Shown: positions 35,093-48,400 of the stretch, piece by piece | How the letters are laid out: every line of letters begins with the position of its first letter | Position numbering within the stretch: position 1 is the first letter of the stretch | Origin: Antedon bifida | Lineage: Eukaryota > Echinodermata > Crinoidea > Comatulida > Antedonidae | Direction: 5' to 3' | Length of the DNA: 64,000 nucleotides | NCBI GenBank assembly: GCA_963402885.1 | Contig: OY727102.1 | Location: forward strand, 19,282,001 to 19,346,000 | Position numbers and translations under genes: made by a program | The notes under the pieces: generated by a model | The model's input: only the letters and a program-made list of their open reading frames with translations | Database searches by the model: none | What the model was told of the DNA's origin: nothing

Positions 35093-35446
35093 TTAAAGAT
35101 GTATTTTCCCCCAAAAATATGAAAAATAAAGATAAATAAAATCAGATTTTGAATAGGTCATTTTGCAGTTTTAATTAAGGTAGCCTATTCACTTCTGTAG
35201 AACAAAAAACCAGCAAAAATAATTATTTCACTTATAAAAGAAATGATTAATTTTAACCAAAAACCATTGTCTGACAGATAATTTAGGTATTTTTTGCTCT
35301 AAATTACATTTTTTTTTTCAGGAAAATAATTTTTTTTTCGATCCAATTTTTGATCAAAGTGAAAAACTATTTTGTGACATTAAAATGGCATATTCAACAA
35401 AAAAATGTAAAACAACAATTTTTTTAGGGGGACAATATATCTTTAA
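35093..35446. mobile_element. TTAA-bounded MITE family B, copy 2 (354 bp)
   Basis: TTAAAGATGTATTTTCCCCC at the left and GGGGGACAATATATCTTTAA at the right, with TTAA at both edges. It is the cleanest copy of the family in the window and has no open frame of note. Confidence 0.85.
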
Positions 35447-35449
35447 AAT

Positions 35450-36349
35450 TGTATAACAAACATGCAAATTCTCATCTCCAATAAACATTTAATTGATATT
35501 AGAAATATTCAAATTCTAAATGCAATCCCAATATAAATGTATTATTTGATAATGCAAACAAGCCAAATTCAATTTATTTTTAACAAAAATTGTTTTTCTT
35601 ATTTATATTACATTGCTTATTCTTTATAGAGTGTTATGTTCAAAACTGATGTGATTAAAAAGCAAGTTATAACATGAGGCAATTCTTTATTAATGTTCTT
35701 TTGCTAAGATCCTGATTTAGAGTTTCTTTTTAATATGAAGAACCGGTAAGTGTTTAACAATTTATGAGCAACTGTTTCTGTAGAAGGTAATTTCAATAGC
35801 TATTCTTCAGTGTATATTGATGAATTTAATTGCCGTATTAGTAAGTAATAGTGTCTTATTGATCCAGTAGTTTGGGTTGAGTTATTATCCAATGTTTGCT
35901 AACCATCTCAATGCTTCAATTTCAATCATAAGCAGCTTTAGGATATCTCTTTTTTTTCATAGAAAATTTTCATCAATAAAAGCAGCGAGGTTTTGTCGTT
36001 TTATTGTATTGTAAAATTGAAAACAAGTGCTTAAACTGTATGATCCGTTCCTTCTCTACAGTGTATTTTATTTGGTAAGTGCTTGAATTGATTGTCACGT
36101 CTGACATGGACTTTAGCATTTTTGCAGCAAAAGACAAAATGTTTGATGTTAATCTATAATTAAATTTGTAACATTATTTTATTTTAAGATATCAGAACTA
36201 ATAGCTTTAACAACATTGTTTATTGTTAGTTTGATACTTTAGCTTTACCTCACACATATTACCATTTTTTTCTTTCAGCTTGAACAATCTAGAGAATTCA
36301 TTTTCTTGTGAATTCCGCTGATACATGCAATTTGATGTAATGGATGTAG
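35450..36349. other. Upstream flank of the RCC1 gene
   Basis: AT-rich. At 36278-36279 there is a good acceptor (TTTTTTTCTTTCAG), so the exon that carries the first recognisable coding sequence may begin at 36280 and an earlier exon may exist further upstream. A short frame starting at 36325 (MQFDVMDVEIKKELL) is out of frame with the RCC1 coding sequence and could be a uORF. Confidence 0.3.
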
Positions 36350-36421
36350 AAATTAAGAAAGAGCTACTATAACAGAAGAGCATTTATCCTGAATTCTAAA
36401 GTCAGACATTCTGGTGAGGTT

Positions 36422-39400
36422 GTGGAAGCATTACCAGATAAAGTCAAAGTGTCACCAGATAAAGTCAAAGCGTCACCAGATAAAATGGAAAGTCTTTCAC
36501 ATAAAGTCAATTCTACTCAAGAAAAGTTGGAATCCACTCAAGTTGACATAAAAAGGATCCCAATGGAAAGTAACCATATTTCAACTGAGATTGGTCCTCC
36601 ATTAACAGAAATTAATAAAAGCACTAAAAGAGAAGTAAACCCAAGAACTCGTCAAGACTTGACTACCAGTCCTTTACCACCTAGCAGTAAGCAACCACAT
36701 GGTCGTACTTTGCAAGAAAAGAAGCATGAGTTTCTCTGCTGGGGATGTGGAGAGTTTGGTCAGAATGGCAGGGAAGATGGCAAGGATATAGGCATTGGTG
36801 CTACTCTAGCAAACTTTTCTTATAATGGATGTTATGATAAAGTGAAGACGATGGCTTGTGGATCAAGTCATACAGTTGTGGTAACAGGTAAGGAATTATT
36901 TTTTAAATTTAGGAATGGACTTCAAAAAGAGGTGTTGTAGGTTAAGTGTTGAATTGTAGGTTGAATGTGGAGTTGTAGGTTGAGTATGGAGTTGTAGGTT
37001 GAATGTGGAGTTGTAGGTTGAGTGTGGAGTTGTAGGTTGAATGTGGAGTTGTAGGTTGAATGTGGAGTTGTAGGTTGAGTGTGGAGTTGTAGGTTTAGAG
37101 TTGTGACTTGGAGTAGAGTTGTCATTTTTAGTGGAGTAAACTTGATGGTTATGTTGAGCCTACAATTTGCAAGGTCCTGAGTTGAATATTTTCTCATGAC
37201 AAAACAATTTCCAAGTCTGTTTCATTTCTGGGTTTGCTGTTTTTTTACTTGATTTTCCACATGTGAATATATTTACAATAACAATTAAAGCGTGGTTCCC
37301 ACTAGCGACGCAACGCAAGGACGTAACGCAACGCAAGTGAATTGACCAATCACAAGCGATGGCTTATTCGCTTTTGATTGCTAACTGTCTATAACTTCGC
37401 TTGTCATTGGTTAAAACGCTTGCGTTGCGTTTACGTCCTTGCGTTACGTTCTAGTGGGAACCAAGCTTAAGTAAGCTCATAACTTAAAATGAATGGCAAA
37501 TCATTAAAAAAATAAGAAAAAATAACTAATTAAAAAATACATAAACAAATAATTTGTCAGTTCTTCATTTGTATAGTTTGTAGTAAAACATAACTGCCGT
37601 ATTTATTTATCTTTTTTCTCCAATTATTATAGTGCTTTTAAATTAATGTTACTGGTTTTTCTATTAAATCCTGTTTTGAAAAACAAAATCATGAACTAAA
37701 CTATATGTGAATTGTATATTTTTTTCAGAGTCTAATCAAGTATTTGCCTGGGGTAACGGCAGTAGTGGTCAGTAAGTAGATATTTACAATCAGGAAGTTA
37801 TTTAAAGAAATGTTCTGCAGCAATCTAAAAAAATTCACTTTAAAGTCATTTAGAATTGATCTTCTAAGAATATAAAATTTTATGAAACAAGCTTGTAAAA
37901 ATATATCTGTTCACTCTGCTGAAAATGTCATTATTTATTTTATGTACTGAATTATTGTATTGAATAATTTAGTACATAAAATAATTATTAAATATTTATA
38001 TATTATTATTTTTAAATAATTTAGTACATAAATTATTGTTTTCCAAAGACTATATAAACCAATCTCCTAAAACACAAACAACACTGTACTTTGAAAGTCA
38101 ATAATATAATGCTGTCTATTTTGTGCCTAGCTTACCTGGATAAACCGACAATAGCCCATGCTCTCCAAAGTATTAACTAGTATGGGGTAGATTTTTACTC
38201 ACTAATTACCCCAACCAGATATCTAAAGATTTTGTTTTGCATGGTAATACTTTACTACATATTTTAGTCAGAATTGTGTTAAGTGTAAAAACACATTTCA
38301 TTATGATTTATATACAGTATGTATGTGTGCTAAATTTCAATTCGTTTTAGCATTCGTAATGTAACAAAATCTAAAGAGGTCATTAGTGTAATAATCGTTC
38401 AAGTCATTGAATATTAACGTAAAATTGATTATTGCCGAAAAGTACAAAGGAGATTTCAGAGATTGCGTCAGTAGCATACGTCATTATGTTTGATTTGATT
38501 GACCTCATTTTTCAATAAATAATGTAAATTGATTTTCTGTATTAAACAATTTATTTCTATTATAAAGTTTACAAAGAAAATTTAGTTTTAGCTTCCAATT
38601 TTAGGTTATGCTTTTTTAAATCAATTTAGTAGTACACTATATGTAAGTAAGTAAAGGTATAATTGTGCACAGATGTTCTCCAGGTAACTGTTATGCAAAT
38701 TAGGCTTCTTGCCTATAGCATGCTTGGTTTAGTCAAGAGAACAATAATAGATTTATTAAAGCATATAACATTAAGTTGGAGTTGAGGTGTAGCTCACCTG
38801 ATATGCAAATTAGGCTTCTTGCCTAGCATGCTTGGTTTAGTCAAGAGAACAATAATAGATTTATTGAAGCATATAACATTAAGTTGAAGTTGAGTTGTAG
38901 CTCACCTGGTGCTCCAGGTAAACTGTTATGCAAATTAGGCTTGCCCAGGTTTAGTCAGTATACTGTTGGGCTTGGTAGTGTGAAGTACTACTGTATGTAG
39001 GCTTTGCTAAGCATAGGCTGGTGCTGTTAGTTGCGTTCAATGAGTCTCAAGTTTAAATAAACAGTTTATATGCTTCTTTAATTTCAGACTTGGCTGTGGG
39101 GATAAGGGGTCCTGTGCTAGCCCACAAGAAATCAAACTAGAGGAGGAACATGTGATAACTAGCCTAGCATGTGGCAGTCGACATACTGTGCTCGTCACTC
39201 AAGAAGGAAAATGCTTCGGTTTTGGCAACAACTTTTATGCTCAGCTTGGTTATAATTTCCGAATGAAAAATTACAAAGAAAACCAGGTAAGCCAAATAAT
39301 GAACTGCAAAAAATGGGTATAAAACTCCATCAGCAGGAACTTGGCCTAAATTAATAACATATTGTATGAAATGAATATAGTATTCCTGTCACTATTGCTT

Positions 39401-42400
39401 CTCAGTTTGTTAGGCATACTGATTCCATTCAAAAACAATATTTAATAACTATCTACTTGACAATTGAAAAAAAACCCCCAAAGTTAATAAATAAAATACA
39501 CCATAGCCTGACAACGACTTGTAATAAGACTTTGTAATATATAAAAACAAAACATCTCAATATTCCACTAGATTCCAGATTATATTTTCAATATAAAATC
39601 AAATCTTTATTTGTTCCATATATAACAAAATTGTTTTCCTTGACAGAAATATACTGTAGTAAAACAAACAAAACATTCACAATTTCATCATACATTTGAT
39701 AAAATTACAATTTACAAAAATAAGACAAAGGTAAGAAGATATACTAACTTTGCTGACGAACATCGACCTCAGTGTTTGAAAGTAGCATATAACCATGGAG
39801 TAAAACTCCATGATATAACATAGAGGCATGTATTTGAGCTATAATATACATTACTTCTTTACAGCACCCTTTGAGCATTTTCTATTTATCCAGTTCTGAC
39901 CGTCAACAAGCTGAGGTAGAAATGTGTGAAATTATGCTATGCAAAATGATATAATGCAAATTAATATTAATTATTTGCCTAACTAATAGCTACAGCTTAA
40001 CCTACTAAAATAAGTGTGTTGTGTTGAGTACTGTACCTTTAGATTAAATCCTTATATTAATTTACCAAAGCAAACCAATGTCGGCATTATTTAATATTTT
40101 TCTAAAACTAATCTATATTAATATTATTTGGCACTATTTTTTCAGATTTTTTTTAGCCTTTTTAATACAACTAATTTATTTCAAATTATTAAGCTCTACA
40201 CTATCAAACTTTATGTGGCGAAAAAATGTGATGTGCCCATATATGGATATGATGATGTCATATGACTACCATATTTGGGTATATCACTACCATATTTGGA
40301 CACAACACTTTTTTGTCAAACTAGTTTGATAATGTAGACAGAGCTTGTAAGTTTTGGTTGGTCCTTGACATATTTTTGTTAAGAGGATGCCGCGTTTTTG
40401 TTGCTGCATGTTCTGTGAATGGTTTTTAATTATTAAATTCATACTGCAAAAAACACTTAATTCAAAGCTCGCAGATAAATTTATTATATTATGAATCAAT
40501 GTGATCGTCGGTTTTCACTAACGCTAAATTTACATAGCTGCTGTACTTCAGAAAATTGGTGTGATGTACCTTGTATTAAACCTGTGCATAATTTCATGTT
40601 TGACATCAGACGTAAGGCTTTCTAAATATAACTAGAGAATATAAATTCAGCATACTGTAACCTAGCAACAATAACCATACCGTTATAAACAATTTGATCA
40701 AGATCATAGAGGGATATATTTCTCTTGAATACCAAATTTTTTTATAAATTACAGAAACATAGATGGCAGTATTGTATATTTTATAGTTGTCAGATTACAA
40801 TTGATAACAATATTTGACTAACAATTTTCTTAAAATTTTAATCTTTTTTCCTTTTATTTTATTTGCTACTATAATATCTCAGTGTATTTTACTTGAATTC
40901 ACTTTCACTTGCATATTCAAATTCAGACTAACTTGTGTTTTTCAATTAGAAATAATGAATATTGAATGGAAAAAGAAAAACTTTTGAAGAAAAATGTAAA
41001 ATCTACAAAAATATATGAACTGCCCTCTATAGTTTCTGAATATTGTAGACCTGCTTTACTCATTCATGACTTAAAACATTCATGACTCGTTTAGCGTTCC
41101 TGTACATGCAAGTGAAAAAACCGGGCCTATTTATTCCTTTCATTGTAGGAACACACTTTTTAAAATAGACACATTTTTAGACCACGTAAAATTGAAAGTC
41201 AACCAACACAAATAAAAACTACATTACAAAATCTCAGGAGACCAAAAAGCATACAAATCGACCAGTTTAGCCCCATTCATGACCTCCGATAACAAACTCG
41301 CGTACAAGCTATAATTCGCCAGGTAAGAGGCATAACTGTCGAAGCTCGCTAGTCAATCGGAAGCCGCGTTTAGAAGCCTTAGGGATGTTCATGTTTGCTT
41401 CACTGTCACATCTCAGACACTGTCACATACAAACAATACCCAGTAAAGAAGAAAAAATAAGAGGTAGCCTGTAGTTGGTTTAAAACAGTGACTATCTAAT
41501 GGCGTTAGACATCTTTTTGTGTGACAATCTCTGTTTCTTATTATCTCTCCAGCAGCTCCACCTCCCTAATATTTTACCTCAAGCCACTTTGTCAATCTGT
41601 ATTTTAAATTCCAAAGAGAATTAAAAACTAAAATCAATGAATACAAATACACTTTTGTACAATTTCATTTATATTGAGCAATAAAGGAGAATAATTGTGT
41701 TGATTAAAACCAAGCAAGAAGCAAGTTGATGTAGTGTTTTTGTTATTATATAATGTTAAGATAGAATTTCAATGTCGAAGCTGTTACTTTAAAAACAGAT
41801 GAGTAAAAGCGGCAACTCCATGATGGCCTTGCAGTCCAGACATAGCCTTGGGACGTAATATGTACATTACATTTTGGCATTTTCAACTAAATGAAATACT
41901 TCTAAAATCGCTTTCATCTTCTTATTCTATTACTGATATTCTTTATAGCCTTCTGCAAATGTATTAGAATCATTGCTTATCTGCCTAATAATAATTTATC
42001 AATGTGTCCGCAACGAGAAAATGAGTTGTTCTAAGATCATGTGTGCCGATTGTATCATTGTTTTGCTTCGAGCGAAAACATGTTTTTGCCACTCCACAGA
42101 TGTCAAGCACGTTTTTGAATTTTATATTTGATTGTTGCTTTCGCTGTGAAATAATATTTTCATATTGATACCGTTTCATAAACTTGGATTTCTGTACGAT
42201 GAGAGATAACATAATGAAAACTTGAAATGTCATTCTTTTTTTGTATATGTAACAAATACAAAATTCTTTGATTAAACAAACAGATTATATTTATATCAGT
42301 AAAAACAAGACGATGTAAAAACTCATTTATTACTGCAACCTAAAAAAAAATGATAGCGTAAATATAATATTAACCAAAACACATAAATGTCATTTATATA

Positions 42401-45400
42401 AATATCGCAATCTTTTATTTTTATTTCAATGTAAAAGGTAAAACGAAAGCTTAGATATTGCAGACAGTATAAATAATTCTTTCGTGTCATAGAATCGTGA
42501 TGATAATGTTTATTTAACATGAGTAGGAATCACGGCTAACACATTACTCTTCTGATTGCAGACGTTACGGTCCTTTGGGACCAAACACGTTAGTTCAAGG
42601 CCTATATATAAAATACGTTGCGTTTATTCATGCATTTAACTTAGTGTAGGATTTGTTACCTAAGAAATAATCCGATATTTGAAAATAAATTATATTGTGC
42701 AATTCACGGTATTGAACTACAAAATGGTTGAACTTTTATAGGAGATAAGAAACATAGGGTGAGGGAGGGACATGGGATTAGTTGAGATAAAGGATTAGTT
42801 GAGATAAAGGATTAGTTGAGGTGTGAAGACTATCGACACATTTCTTAATTGACAACAAGTTATGTTTTACAAACCTTAGTACTAACACTACTAGCTCTAA
42901 TTAGCTCTTAAAAAACATGCCAAAAATGTATTTGATGTGCTTTTTTGTAGGCCTACTATGCTATATTAATTAAAGGTATTGTCCCCGTAAAAAAATTTGT
43001 TTGTTCAAATTTTTTGTTGAATATGCCATTTTAATGTCACACAATAGTTGGGAGGTGTGGTGCTGATAGATTAAAATGGTTGGCTCATACCAAGGAACCT
43101 AAACATTGCCATCGGATAAATTTTAGTTGAATATTTTAATATCTTGCTCCCACACAACCTTGCCCATTGAGACGTGACTTATTTTCTTTTCGCCATGCCC
43201 TGTCTGACGCTAAAACTAAGTACTTATTTGAATATTATCTCGTCTTGAATTATGTATGTCTTGACATTTCATACCTTATCCTGTTCAATTTAGAATTTAA
43301 ATTTGTTTCCAGTAGCATTCATTTACGTTTGAACTGTAATGCTTTTATAGATTTTAAATGATTGCTATTTGTAGCTTTCTACTTTTACACTTTATTCAAG
43401 GTTGTCTCGGTTAAAGTCGTTAGTAAAATTGATGTAATGGTTTTGCCTTCATAAATTCTATTTATTCATTAATGCTGTTAAGATTGGCTAGGATTTATCT
43501 TATTAATAAATGACAAATTAACTATCAACAAGGTGTATTTATTAGAATAAATTTATAGAATTTCTGTACTATTACTAGAACATTTATTGAACTTGGCATG
43601 TTAAATTGTTAAGGCATTTTTTAAAAAGTATTTTCCCTTGGCAACATGTACCAGAATATTGAAGCCCTGAGCAGGATTTAAATTGTGTCAAGATATTCAA
43701 AAGTGTTTAAAAATTAAACATTTAAAATCCTTCTTTTTTTGTGACTAGAGATACAGAAAACATTGCTAGTCCTTAGAATGGTTGGTCGCATGAATGGTTT
43801 TTAAACCTTCAATACCATTTTCCAATATTTCACTTTAAACCTTTAATTGTATACATATATATATATGTACTGATTAGTTCAGGAGACTTGGCTTAATATT
43901 CGTAACAAAATATTTTAGCATGCATGGTATATAATATCAATATTTATGTATCATGTTTGAAAACCATCCACCGCGGTTGCTGACAAGTCTTTAACTTAAA
44001 TTCAACATAACCATTAATATGGTTGTGCTCAGCGACGGTGCACCACCTAAATTTCTCCCCACCTTAAGTTTATTTTAAAACATTCCAACTACATTTCTAT
44101 TACTGTATAAAGATCTTTTTACCAACACTATGTTGGAGATCTTTTCATAAGGTTAAAGGCGGAAGTTAAATAAATGGGAGGTGGTGAGCTTTGAGCTTTG
44201 AAAGCAGATTCAAAGCCAAGAGACAAGTCAAAATTACGAAAGTCTTCTAGCCAAAATTATTAAAAGTATACTTTATGATTTTCAAAAGTTCAGCTGTCTA
44301 ATTCGATTAAAACTGCAGTAATGAATTCATTTATTATCCATCAGGTACTAATTTATTCATAGTATATTTTAGATTAAATTGTCTGTCTATACAAACAGAT
44401 AAATAATAATAAGATTGCCTTGTTAATTGGAGATTGAATAATCATTTTAATATTAATCATTCATAATATCAATTACCACCAGACCGATTAATTACAGTTG
44501 GGGAGCCTGATGTACTATCAAAACATAGCTGACTGTATCCTTGCTTGGTTCCCTCTCTAAAGCTCTGTCTACACTATCAAACTAGTTTGACAAAAACAGT
44601 GTGATGTGCCCAAATATGGTAGTGATATGCCTAAATATGGTAGTGATATGTCCATAAAGGGGCACATCACATAAAGTTTGATAGTGTAAACAGTGCTTAA
44701 GATGTAATGGACGTAGACGCAATGTATCAACGCAAAATGCCGTACGAACATAACCTTGCGATGCGTGTCACAAGTGCTTTGTTCAACTTGTATAAGGTGG
44801 ACGCAGAATTGATAGAAGAGTATTTTCTTGTGATGTATCAGCCAATTTCTTTTCTGTGGGGACTTCTGTATTTAAAATAAAAACTAGATCATAATAGATC
44901 ATGTGATGATCAAATGATGATGATCTATCACGTAATAAAGTTCATCTAGCTATAAATGTTCACTAAATTGATCGCACTTTTCAAAGTTCAATGTTATATT
45001 TCCTTAGGCGTAATTTTCTAGTTAATTTAATGAGGAGATGAATTGAGACAGACAGCTACGTTTTCCTACAAAGAAAGTTGACGAATGTGTTTGTGAAAAT
45101 GACATTTAGAATTATCGCTACTTAACCTTGGCCAACAACAGTCATAACATCATGACATTTTGGCGTAACCATACATTCGCTTTTCTATTGAAATGTACTA
45201 GAAGAATGGTTGAATTGTTGAAATAATGAGTTTGCACCGCATTTTCCGCCCTTAGGCTAACATGCCCATGTTTACTGTCATAATTGATATTTATACCGCC
45301 CTCTATAGTTTGATGTATTATTATAGTGCCCTCTATAGTTTGATGTATTATTATAATAATAATATTTATTTCCACAAATAATAGAGCAAAATGTAACATA

Positions 45401-48400
45401 ATAAATATACAACTGATAATGAAAATTAATATAATGCAAGAAAAGAAATATATAGAGTATCACGGTGTGATGTCACAACGATAGAGGGCGCTGCATGGTT
45501 GCTTTTTCCAAAAAATGCGTTCAGCGCTACTATGTTGATAAACAGTAAAGATCTGTATTTCTATCAAATTATGTATCTTAGCTTGATTTTTTTTAACTTA
45601 AACTGTAGTTGAAGACTAAATAGATTATTAAAAACAAATATTTAGTGATCTTTATAAATTTTAGTTTGTTTTTATTGTAAATTATTAAGTTTTAAAATGA
45701 CTACTTCAATAAGCCTATTCCAAACCATTGGTGATCTTGGAGTCACTCAGGCAGGCTGAACGCATTTTTGGTTGCGCTAGCAACCACGCAGCGCCACCTA
45801 CCGTCGTGACGTCAGCACCGTGATACTCTATAAGTGGAAAAGGGACGCCACAGCAAGGAAGCCTTAAACTTGGCACCCTCTATAGTTTGATATATTATAG
45901 TGCCCTCTATAATTTGATAAAACATCCCAATATTTCATTTTTCTAAGCTTGAAGATCTGAGTATATATACGGTATTGATTCATGTTTGTATGCTCCAACT
46001 TCTTTTGCTATTCCTTGCTATTAAATGATGCTGTAATGAATTTAATAACATTTTTTTTGTATCGATTTATTTGTGGCAGGGTTAAAGTACTACATACTTG
46101 AAAAATTAAAGAAATAATAATAATTTTATTTGTTTAGTTACATGTTCTTATGTTCGTCAGAAGCATATATAATGGGAATCGCATAGCATTGTTTTTCAAA
46201 TAGAGAATTATGTTTATTGTAATTGAAGCATTCATTGACGTGCCCTGTGCCCTTGGGTATTACAACCTGTACTTTCAATTGCGCGTACACATTCGCAAAT
46301 CACATTTTTGAATGTTCAAAATCAGACATGGAAAATTTATGTTTTATATTTTAATTTCATCCGTCATAGTTTCTACTTTTAATCAGACGTCGTGCTCGTA
46401 TAATCGCTCACCTAAAAGTACAAGTAACGATTTAATCAATTAGCCGAATACTTAACCTGTTTCATTTTCGCCGATTACTGCGACACCTGTCATTACCTAT
46501 TTCTGTATCTCCCTACAGATTCTAAGACCGATATCTGTAAACTTTAATTATAATGTAATGCTATTTATCCAATGTACTAATTAAAGCATTATCCGATTTA
46601 ACGCAAATAACATACTTAGTTTCTGAAATGTGCTGACATTTACTGAACTATGATAATTTAATTTTTCGGTTGAAGTATGCTGTTTTTAACTTGCCTCTGC
46701 AGGTAAACATTTGATGACTTTCTTTATTAATGTTATCTCTTATTACTTTGTTTACTCGTTTATCTAACACAAGAGCAACAAATTTGAACGCCAAATGTTC
46801 ATCGATAGAAACAACAATAACACCAATATCTGGGTAATGACACCATGGATAATAATAAAAAGTTTTTTTACAATGCGTGAAAATACTGTATTATGACAAC
46901 ATTTAAGAATACTGACTAAGCCTATGCTTATAATACGTACTTGGTACATATTTCTTTACTCATGAATCATGGGCATGTGGCGCAGTATGTTGGACGTTGG
47001 ATTAATGATCGTGAGATCGTGGTTCGAATCCAACTCTCGCGGCATTGTTTGTATCTTTAGGCAAGACACTTGGATTTGCCTCTCTCGACCTAGGTTGTAT
47101 AAAATGGGTACCGGTTAGATCAAGACACAACTTTGCGCTGATTACTAGCTGCATTATGGGAGTATGTTTCCATATGTGTATGATCCAAAAAATGACCCCC
47201 GTATTAATATGCAGCGCATTGAGAGCTTGCTTGCGCTATATAAGAATGTTTTTTTTATCTTTGTAGGTTTTTCCTCATTTGCTCCAGCCTATAGCTCATC
47301 ATGTAGTGAAATCAGTGGCCTGTGGTGAAAAACACACACTATTCTTATTTTCTACCGGGCAGATAGCAGTTTGTGGGTAAGATATACATTTAGAGAAATG
47401 CATGGTCATAGTGATAACATATTTTCCTCTCCCTTGGTGCCTTTGGTGTTCTCTGAATATGGGTATCACTACTAGTATGACATAGCTCTTAAATGCAATT
47501 AAATTGATGATAAAATAAAACTAAATGTATGTATTGTGAATTGCAATATATGCACCGCACACTGTATACAAAGAAAAAGTGGAAAAGTGGAAAAGTGGAA
47601 TTGCAACCGGTATAGCAGTAGCCTTAAAGGGGGGTTCCGGGTATAAAATGAATAGTAAAAAATGTAAAATATATTTGTTTGTCTCTTGAACGGTAAAAGT
47701 TTCAATTTATATAAGCGCCCAGTGAAGCAGAACGAAGGCTGTGAAATGAGGCCAGATTACAAGTGCAGCTACGGCGATATGACACTGTGTTACAGAATAG
47801 GAAATTCGTGAAATGGTCAATCTTCCGACGACTCGTTATCATTAACCATATCAATTACTTTTGTAAAATTATACTTATCTGATGTAATTTTAGTCGGTCT
47901 TCCCATTTATGAAGTCAATTTTCTATGAAAATTTATCAAAACAGTGAAAACTTAGATATGTTTGCACTTTACGTTTGCCGATTTTCGCACTGACTTAGGG
48001 AAAGCCTTCAAAATCAATGAAGCGTAACGTATACATTCCTGATCTGAGCGAGGAGGAGAGCGAGACGACGATACACGTGCTCTCTCTGCCCATGCCTGGC
48101 ATCGTCACGTGATAAGCAGATACAGTATACAATACCAAACTGGTCGGGTCGAGTATACCCCGTCTATAATCACAACATGAACGATGTACAGTATTTGATT
48201 GAAGGTCGACTCGACCTACCGGAATGGTATAGATAATATAGCTCGAATGAGAGAGTTGGAATACAGTATTTGTAAACATAAGTATTGCTAATTTTAACAA
48301 GTGTAGCCTATAGTAAAAGGCCTGGTAGTATCAATTCGCATAGGGTCTACTACACTAGCTAGCTCAATTTTTAACTGGGCCGGATCGGCCAGGTCTCCTT

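Noticed and set aside
36922-37197. Minus-strand open frame with TTPHSTYNS repeats
   Set aside because: It is the translation of the 19 bp minisatellite in an RCC1 intron.
45142-45399. Minus-strand open frame with IIIHQTIEG repeats
   Set aside because: It is the translation of the short GCCCTCTATAGTTTGATG tandem and is not coding.
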